A stretch of 19,302 bases of DNA from Chryseobacterium sp. UBA6632 (GTDB lineage Bacteria; Bacteroidota; Bacteroidia; Flavobacteriales; Weeksellaceae), in the NCBI GenBank assembly GCA_002455915.1, contig DKLU01000319.1:1-19302 (forward strand), written 5' to 3'. Below the pieces are notes generated by a model. It ran no database searches. It worked only from the letters and a program-made list of their open reading frames with translations, and had not been told where the DNA came from. A program made the position numbers and the translations under genes. Positions within the stretch are counted from its first letter, which is position 1; each line of letters opens with the position of its first letter. Below are positions 14,625 to 19,302 of the stretch, piece by piece.

Positions 14625-14646
14625 AAGCTTTAATTATTAATAATTG

Positions 14647-14683
14647 ATTCGCTTGGAATATTTTTTCTGAACGAATTTTTTTG
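14647..14683 (+). terminator. Possible weak terminator after the T9SS cargo gene
   Basis: ATTCG (14647-14651) pairs with CGAAT (14672-14676), with two more pairs across a bulge, followed by a run of Ts. The stem is short. A perfect 14-bp AT-only palindrome lies just upstream (14632-14645). Confidence 0.4.
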
Positions 14684-14729
14684 TTTATTTGAATTCAATT
14701 GAGGAATTTTCTCATTTATAATAAATGGT

Positions 14730-15368
14730 ATGTCAAAAATTGTATTTCTTTTTTCATTATTTCTGTCAGTTCATATTTTAGCTTGTAAATGTGAACCTTT
14801 GAACATTGAAAAGTCTTTTGAAAATGCAGACTTTGTTTTTATTGGAAATGTAGAAGATGTAAAGCAAACTCCTTCAGGATTCAAAAAATTGCAAAATTTT
14901 ATAAGCCGTGTAAAGATTGAAAAAATTTTCAAATCCGAACAATTTGATGGTTTTTACCAGAATCAGGCCACTTTATTCTCTTCTCAGATAGCATCTTGTG
15001 ATTATCAATTCAATAAAAATGGAAAATATCTTATTTTTGGACATATTGATTCTGATACTGGCTTCATCTTTTCACATATTTGTCTCGCAACAAAACCTTT
15101 AGATCAAACTTCTTCAGATGATTTAAAACAACTTGAGCAACTAGCTGAAAAATTTAAACAAGAATTAAAAGCAAAAGATAATCAGTCGATCACTGTAAAA
15201 CCTTATATTGAAGATTCTCCAGATCGCATGATTAATGATTTAAAACTAAAAATTGTTTTATTAGAATCTGAAAATAAAAAACTGGAAGGCTTCACTTTAT
15301 TTTTTGGAATTGCTTTCATTGTAACATTCGTTATTTTAATGATTAAAAGAATATATCGCAAAAAATAA
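14730..15368 (+). CDS. Membrane-anchored protein with TIMP/netrin-like cysteine layout
   Basis: A 212-residue protein. The leader MSKIVFLFSLFLSVHILA ends directly before CKCEP, so the mature chain would start with Cys-x-Cys, as in tissue inhibitors of metalloproteinases. The other cysteines are Cys90 and Cys118. In mature numbering they are 1, 3, 72 and 100, very close to the 1-70 and 3-99 disulphide pairs of TIMPs. NADFVFIGNVEDV and the following strands suit the OB-like netrin fold. ILAC also satisfies a lipobox, so Cys19 might instead be lipidated. After the domain come a charged helix (~128-182) that could form a coiled coil and one C-terminal membrane segment (~187-206, GFTLFFGIAFIVTFVILMI) with a basic tail. 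Function is unknown. It shares a bidirectional terminator with the convergent gene. Confidence 0.75.
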   Translation: MSKIVFLFSLFLSVHILACKCEPLNIEKSFENADFVFIGNVEDVKQTPSGFKKLQNFISRVKIEKIFKSEQFDGFYQNQATLFSSQIASCDYQFNKNGKYLIFGHIDSDTGFIFSHICLATKPLDQTSSDDLKQLEQLAEKFKQELKAKDNQSITVKPYIEDSPDRMINDLKLKIVLLESENKKLEGFTLFFGIAFIVTFVILMIKRIYRKK

Positions 15369-15400
15369 ATCCGCCCAGAAATTCTGAACGGATTGTTTTA
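15368..15400. terminator. Bidirectional terminator between convergent genes
   Basis: AATCCG (15368-15373) pairs with CGGATT (15389-15394), with an inner CAGA/TCTG stem and a small internal loop. A T-rich run follows on the plus strand, and an A-run before the stem (15357-15366) gives a T-run on the minus strand. It serves the gene ending at 15368 and the minus-strand gene ending at 15420. Confidence 0.8.
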
Positions 15401-15419
15401 TTTAAAATTTAAAAATTGT

Positions 15420-16916
15420 TTATTTCTTCATTATTTTAGCAGAAGTTGAATTCCCTTTTAACAAATAAGTTCCTGATGGATATTCTGTAAGATCAATTTT
15501 ATTATTTCCTTTATTTAAAGTTACATTTTTAATCATTCGACCTGTGCTATCATATAAATAAGCCGTTTCGCTGGCTGTAGATTCAACGTTTATTATTCCC
15601 GTTGTTGGATTAGGATAAGCCAAAGTTTTTGATTTTACTAAATTTTCTGAAGTTGATAAACTCGCGCCGCAAGTTGCGTTATAAGTATCTCCGACAATAT
15701 TAAAACCATTGTTAACCAATTGAGCTCTTGCCATAATGGCTTGTGGTGTAGAATAAGTTAATCCTGCTGCTTCTATCACTCCAGTTGCAGATCCTAAGTT
15801 TGATAATGTAGGATTATTGCTGAGAGCAATTAAAAATTTATTATAGTTAATACATGATAAACCAGAATTATTAAATCCGAAATACACATAGGCTGAAGGA
15901 ACATTTTGAAAGCTGATATTCCATGTAGAAAGATCCTGATCAAAAGCCGAAGCACCATTAAACATACTAAAACTATCAGCACCCCAAACTTTACTAACAT
16001 CCCAGTTTCCAATAGGCTGATTAAATGATGAGGCATTGGTGAACATCTGACCAAAACTTATAACTTTACTGGTATTCCAATTATTAAGAGGCTGATTAAA
16101 AGATTTAGCATTAGAGAACATATTACGGAAATTCGTTGCATTGCTCGTATTCCATGAATTTAGTGGCTGGTTGAACGCTAGCGCATCCTGAAACATTGAA
16201 ATGAAATTGGTTCCGGACGAGGTATTCCAGGCTGAAATATTTTGATTAAAAGCAGATGCATAAGAAAACATATCCCGAAAATCTGTTACTTTTGCTGTAT
16301 TCCAATTTCCAATAGGCTGATTAAACAATTTTGCTCTGCTAAACATACCCTTCATGTTTGTAACATTACTCGTATCCCAATTAGAAAATGAATTATTGCC
16401 AACTAAAGAGGTGCAATGAATGAACATTTCAGATAAATTATTAATTTGCGTCAGGTTAGGAACATCTGTAGCAGTTACATCAAGGTTTGGACAGCTCGAA
16501 AATCCCTGATCGAATTGCTGAAGCCAAAGAATATCTCCCCATTGGCTCACTTCGAAGAGTTTAGGATTTCCGGCGGCCAGCATATTGGCACTGCCTCTAA
16601 ATCCATAAAATAATCCACTCCCATTGGATGCTTTTACTTTGTAAGTTGCCTGAATCGGGTTCGCATTTAAAGAAGTACCAAAAGAAATCACCTCAGGACT
16701 GCCGCTACTCGATGTTACAGAAGTAAGAACCCCATTATGCTGAGGATATCCTACTTCTTCCCAGGCAATGGTATAGCTCGTTCCGGTACCTCCAAAGGAT
16801 ATGGAATTATTAATAGTTCCTGTAATATTAGGTTTCCAAACCGTAATAAATTCATTCTGCGCATAAGAAATGAAAAATAGAAAAAGAAAAATGGTTACTA
16901 GTTGTTTTTTATACAT
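15420..16916 (-). CDS. BspA-like (DUF285) repeat surface protein with T9SS sorting domain
   Basis: A 498-residue protein with a signal peptide (1-19, cleavage near SYAQ). Residues ~22-160 match the region that usually precedes DUF285 repeats (FITVWKPNITG, then LFEVSQWGDILW). Seven repeats follow, starting at Met164, 191, 216, 241, 266, 291 and 318, mostly exactly 25 residues long with the form MF-x-A-x-x-FNQPI-x-x-WNTS-x-VT-x-F. Such BspA-type leucine-rich-repeat-like units build elongated surface proteins that bind other proteins or cells. Residues ~343-415 form a small domain with three Cys. Residues ~430-498 are a T9SS type A tail (TLAYPNPTTGIINVE, AYLYDSTGRMI, YPSGTYLLK). The partner is unknown. 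A promoter box at 17005-16998 sits next to a GC-rich palindrome. Confidence 0.93.
   Translation of the reverse strand: MYKKQLVTIFLFLFFISYAQNEFITVWKPNITGTINNSISFGGTGTSYTIAWEEVGYPQHNGVLTSVTSSSGSPEVISFGTSLNANPIQATYKVKASNGSGLFYGFRGSANMLAAGNPKLFEVSQWGDILWLQQFDQGFSSCPNLDVTATDVPNLTQINNLSEMFIHCTSLVGNNSFSNWDTSNVTNMKGMFSRAKLFNQPIGNWNTAKVTDFRDMFSYASAFNQNISAWNTSSGTNFISMFQDALAFNQPLNSWNTSNATNFRNMFSNAKSFNQPLNNWNTSKVISFGQMFTNASSFNQPIGNWDVSKVWGADSFSMFNGASAFDQDLSTWNISFQNVPSAYVYFGFNNSGLSCINYNKFLIALSNNPTLSNLGSATGVIEAAGLTYSTPQAIMARAQLVNNGFNIVGDTYNATCGASLSTSENLVKSKTLAYPNPTTGIINVESTASETAYLYDSTGRMIKNVTLNKGNNKIDLTEYPSGTYLLKGNSTSAKIMKK
15897..16427 (-). repeat. Tandem 75-bp coding repeats (DUF285 units)
   Basis: About seven in-frame units of 75 bp (25 codons), the first and sixth 81 bp, encode the BspA-like repeats. 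Some DNA words are kept exactly: on the plus strand CCAATAGGCTGATTAAA occurs near 16008 and again near 16306. This allows gain or loss of units by recombination. Confidence 0.85.
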
Positions 16917-16997
16917 AATTTAAAATAATAATTTCAAGGTTAAAAATTAGTTTAATAAGATCATAACTTCCCGGGATTCTGCTTCTTATTTCTAATA

Positions 16998-17005
16998 CAA
17001 ATATA
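16998..17005 (-). promoter_or_regulatory. Bacteroidota -7 promoter box for the BspA-like gene
   Basis: On the minus strand TATATTTG matches TAnnTTTG exactly. It predicts a start near 16990 and a leader of about 75 nt. No TTG is present at -33; the area is occupied by palindromic sequence (17007-17031). Confidence 0.45.
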
Positions 17006-17006
17006 T

Positions 17007-17031
17007 CCACGCGTGGCGACAGAACATGTCG
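17007..17031. promoter_or_regulatory. GC-rich double palindrome at the BspA-like gene promoter
   Basis: A perfect 10-bp palindrome CCACGCGTGG (17007-17016), one base from the -7 box, is followed directly by the inverted repeat CGACA (17017-17021) / TGTCG (17027-17031). It stands out in AT-rich surroundings and lies between the -7 box and the upstream promoter element, as an operator would. Confidence 0.45.
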
Positions 17032-17093
17032 TATTAAAAATTTAATTGATTATTTTATCAACTTTTTTCCTTAAAATCACCTTTAAATACCAT

Positions 17094-17132
17094 AAAAAAT
17101 CCGTCCAGAAAATTATTCTAGGCGGATTTTTT
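17094..17132 (-). terminator. Strong rho-independent terminator of the receptor gene
   Basis: The arms AAATCCGTC (17097-17105) and GGCGGATTT (17121-17129) pair with one wobble, with an inner AGAA (17107-17110) / TTCT (17116-17119) stem and flanking A- and T-runs. Transcribed on the minus strand, the hairpin ends in a T-run, 20 nt after the stop at 17152. It resembles the terminator at 15368-15400 in both arms and inner stem. Confidence 0.88.
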
Positions 17133-17151
17133 ATTTACGTATGAACTAACT

Positions 17152-19236
17152 TTAGAAAGTCGCAGCCGGAGCCGTAGAATTATTCAGTTTCTTTTCCAAA
17201 TTGGTCTTTTTACCTTTTGAAAAATCATAGCTGATTCCTAAAATAAGCATTGACTTATTATTCATAATTCGATTCACACGGCTGTAATTGACTAAACTTT
17301 CAGGTAAACTTTTCGTTTTATATTCCGAAGGCATTCCAATCCAGTACATTCCCGCGATAAAAGTCCATTCTTTTTGCTTATAGCTTCCGAAAATATGATT
17401 CTGATTCTCGTTGGTCGTTAAAAAAGCACCGCTCAATGTATAAACCGGAATATTAAGCTGATATTGCAGGCTGAAAGATTTGTATTCTGATGATAAAACG
17501 AAATTATTCGCCAGATAATTATTTTTGATTAAAGCTCCATTGCTCGTTCTGATAGTTTCTGAAGCGGGTGTTACATTCAACTTGGCAACCAATAAATTAT
17601 TCCCAAAAGGTTTATAAGAACCCGATACCTGCACGCCAAACTGTTGAGAATTTTTGGCATTTTCATAAGTTAACGCATATCCGAAATCTTCATCTAACAC
17701 ATAATATTGATTGATGATTTTATCTGTATATCGATAGAAAAGATTGGCGTTAAAATCGAAATATTTATTATTTAATGAATAAATAAAATTATTCGCAAAC
17801 ATTTGCTGAGACTTTAAAAACGGATTTCCTCTCTGCACAATATTCGGAGCCATTTGTACAATATTGCTACTCAGCGCCGCACTCCACGGACTTATTGGAC
17901 GATAACTACTCGCAAATCGAAGACTCTGATTATCTTTTAGCTGATATCCTAAAATCACTTTTGGTGTGAACGACCACTGGTCGAAAGTATTTTCTGCACT
18001 TTTATTATGAATATTTGTAAGCCCCGCGCCGATTCGGTAATTGAATTTCTTTACTTTTCCGGAAAATTCGGTGTAAAAATACTGTTCCAAATAATTAACG
18101 CTATATTCTGAAAAACCCGTTAAATTCTGAAGATCATTCGAAATATTGGTATTAGAAACTCGATATCCGGATGATAATTTTCCGGCTTCAAAAGTATGAA
18201 CGTGAGCCAATTCTCCCACAATTCCCGTCTGCTTGGTCTGCAAATTCATATCATTATCAAAAACTGAAATTCCGGAAGGAACAATCCATTCTTTGGCAAA
18301 TTCCGTGGTACTCGTTGTAAAACTTGAACCTACTAAATTTATACTTAACTCGTCTTTTTTGCTTAAATTTTTAGAAAAATAAAGATCCAGAGTAGGCGTG
18401 GTATAATTAGATGAGCTATTTTTCAGCATCCCATGCTCCTCTATAAGACCGTCTTTCGTAAAAATGCTACCTCCATTCCCTTTCACGAAAGTAGTGTACA
18501 TATCAAGATCCATTTTAGCCTGAAAAGTATAGTCATCGGGCACTGCTCTTGTATATCTCAACGCCACATTTTGATAGGTATATCCGAAATGATCAACTTT
18601 ATTCTCATCGGTACGATAATGGCTCCCATCCAGCTGATAATCGTAAATACTGTGAACTTTCCGGTTATTATAATCTCGCAAATTAATCGAATATTCAAGT
18701 CCGAAATTATTCTTGCCTTTGGTAAAGTTAGCATAGGCAGAACCATTCACGAAGCCGGTATTCAAAGCAGACCTTGCATCTGCCCCGAAAACATACCCTG
18801 TTTCTGTAGAACGTGTAATTAAATTTACTACCACATCCGCTCTAGTAGCCCATCTAGCGGGAGGAATATCATAGTACTCAACTTTTACCACTTCCGATGG
18901 TGCCACGCTTCGGATTTGCATATCTGTGGCTTCAATCCCGTTGATTAAGAATAAAGTAGTACCGCCTTTTGTGCTTTTTAATGTATTTTCTATAGGATCA
19001 AGTTGTAATTCGGGTAAAGTCTGGATGAGATCTTTTGCATAGCGAGCCTTTTCCAATGCTTCTTTATCAAAAGTATAAACCGCCTTGTCTGCAAATTGCT
19101 TTTTGCGCTGAGCTTTCAAAATAACTTCCTGAATCTCTGCTGTTTTAGTTGTATCAATCGTATCCTTCTTTACATTTTCCTGAGAGAATACAAAAATTCC
19201 GCAAAGAAAAAGCACAGAACATATCGTTTTTTTCAT
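17152..19236 (-). CDS. TonB-dependent-receptor-like outer-membrane beta-barrel protein
   Basis: A 694-residue protein with a signal peptide (1-18, MKKTICSVLFLCGIFVFS). EIQEVIL at ~34-40 resembles the TonB-box-like strand before the plug. Residues ~45-145 form a plug-type domain: DLIQTLPELQLD, LFLINGIEATDMQIRSVAPSEVVKVEYYDIPPARW, and VVVNLITR. From ~146 to the C-terminus, alternating aromatic-rich strands form the barrel of the OMP_b-brl_3 type. Such proteins take up or bind nutrients at the outer membrane, or serve uncharacterised transport. The N-terminal carboxypeptidase-regulatory-like beta-sandwich often seen in Bacteroidota receptors is absent, and no SusD-like partner follows, so a polysaccharide-uptake pair is unlikely. 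The ligand is unknown. It ends with a strong terminator and appears to be a single-gene unit; no clear promoter is seen in the 66 nt before the start within the window. Confidence 0.88.
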   Translation of the reverse strand: MKKTICSVLFLCGIFVFSQENVKKDTIDTTKTAEIQEVILKAQRKKQFADKAVYTFDKEALEKARYAKDLIQTLPELQLDPIENTLKSTKGGTTLFLINGIEATDMQIRSVAPSEVVKVEYYDIPPARWATRADVVVNLITRSTETGYVFGADARSALNTGFVNGSAYANFTKGKNNFGLEYSINLRDYNNRKVHSIYDYQLDGSHYRTDENKVDHFGYTYQNVALRYTRAVPDDYTFQAKMDLDMYTTFVKGNGGSIFTKDGLIEEHGMLKNSSSNYTTPTLDLYFSKNLSKKDELSINLVGSSFTTSTTEFAKEWIVPSGISVFDNDMNLQTKQTGIVGELAHVHTFEAGKLSSGYRVSNTNISNDLQNLTGFSEYSVNYLEQYFYTEFSGKVKKFNYRIGAGLTNIHNKSAENTFDQWSFTPKVILGYQLKDNQSLRFASSYRPISPWSAALSSNIVQMAPNIVQRGNPFLKSQQMFANNFIYSLNNKYFDFNANLFYRYTDKIINQYYVLDEDFGYALTYENAKNSQQFGVQVSGSYKPFGNNLLVAKLNVTPASETIRTSNGALIKNNYLANNFVLSSEYKSFSLQYQLNIPVYTLSGAFLTTNENQNHIFGSYKQKEWTFIAGMYWIGMPSEYKTKSLPESLVNYSRVNRIMNNKSMLILGISYDFSKGKKTNLEKKLNNSTAPAATF

Positions 19237-19302
19237 AGGTTAAAAGTTGAATCATATTATAATAAAAGACAAGCTAGATTCGATATCCATTACATTTTGC
19301 CT

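Noticed and set aside
14632..14645. Perfect 14-bp palindrome made only of A and T
   Set aside because: Such palindromes are expected by chance in DNA this AT-rich, and it is not next to a promoter.
15897..16427. Regular repeats considered as a CRISPR array
   Set aside because: The units are in-frame coding repeats of a surface protein with no separate spacers, and no cas genes are present.
17152..19236. SusC/SusD-type polysaccharide utilisation pair
   Set aside because: There is no SusD-like lipoprotein next to the receptor, no glycan enzymes nearby, and the N-terminal beta-sandwich domain typical of SusC is missing.

Overview
The window looks like a chromosomal segment from a low-GC member of the Bacteroidota, most likely the Flavobacteriia and close to Chryseobacterium or a relative. 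The reasons are three secreted proteins with type IX secretion system (T9SS) C-terminal sorting domains, an outer-membrane beta-barrel receptor, several TTG starts, promoter boxes of the Bacteroidota form TAnnTTTG, and no purine-rich ribosome binding sites in front of the genes. The genus is inferred from overall protein style, not proven. There are no tRNA, rRNA, insertion sequence, phage or CRISPR signatures; this is ordinary chromosome with secretion-related and housekeeping genes.

Layout. 1-1.4 kb: a secreted Kelch-repeat protein with a T9SS tail. 1.5-2.9 kb: three small same-strand genes: a conserved protein of unknown function whose last ~30 codons are cut off by an in-frame TAA, a DUF2695 protein and a VOC (glyoxalase-fold) protein. 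2.87-3.2 kb: a gap with a promoter-like site, an 11-bp inverted repeat, a 20-codon reading frame and a strong intrinsic terminator, which together suggest a small RNA or an attenuated leader. 3.2-7.8 kb: a four-gene membrane operon of a large M48 metallopeptidase, DUF2157, DUF4401 and GDYXXLXY proteins. 7.9-8.6 kb: a secreted protein of unknown function with its own promoter and terminator. 8.6-10.0 kb: a CHAP-domain amidase/peptidase and a PhyH-type dioxygenase, both starting with TTG. 10.0-12.2 kb: a secreted alpha/beta hydrolase and a convergent MFS exporter whose coding ends overlap by 17 bp.

12.2-13.4 kb: an FMN riboswitch in front of a monofunctional ribB, closed by a terminator. 13.6-15.4 kb: a T9SS cargo protein, then a membrane-anchored protein whose cysteine layout matches the TIMP/netrin fold. 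15.4-19.2 kb, minus strand: a BspA-like (DUF285) repeat protein with a T9SS tail and a TonB-dependent-receptor-like barrel protein. The convergent pair at 15.4 kb shares a bidirectional terminator.

How they work together. RibB makes the four-carbon precursor of riboflavin and is controlled by FMN through the leader RNA. The M48/DUF2157/DUF4401/GDYXXLXY genes are tightly packed or overlap and are probably co-expressed for an envelope function. The three T9SS cargo proteins depend on secretion machinery encoded elsewhere. The items most worth a second look are the TIMP-like protein, the small RNA/attenuator candidate in front of the M48 operon, the nonsense-split gene at 1.5 kb and the GC-rich palindrome at the BspA-like gene's promoter.
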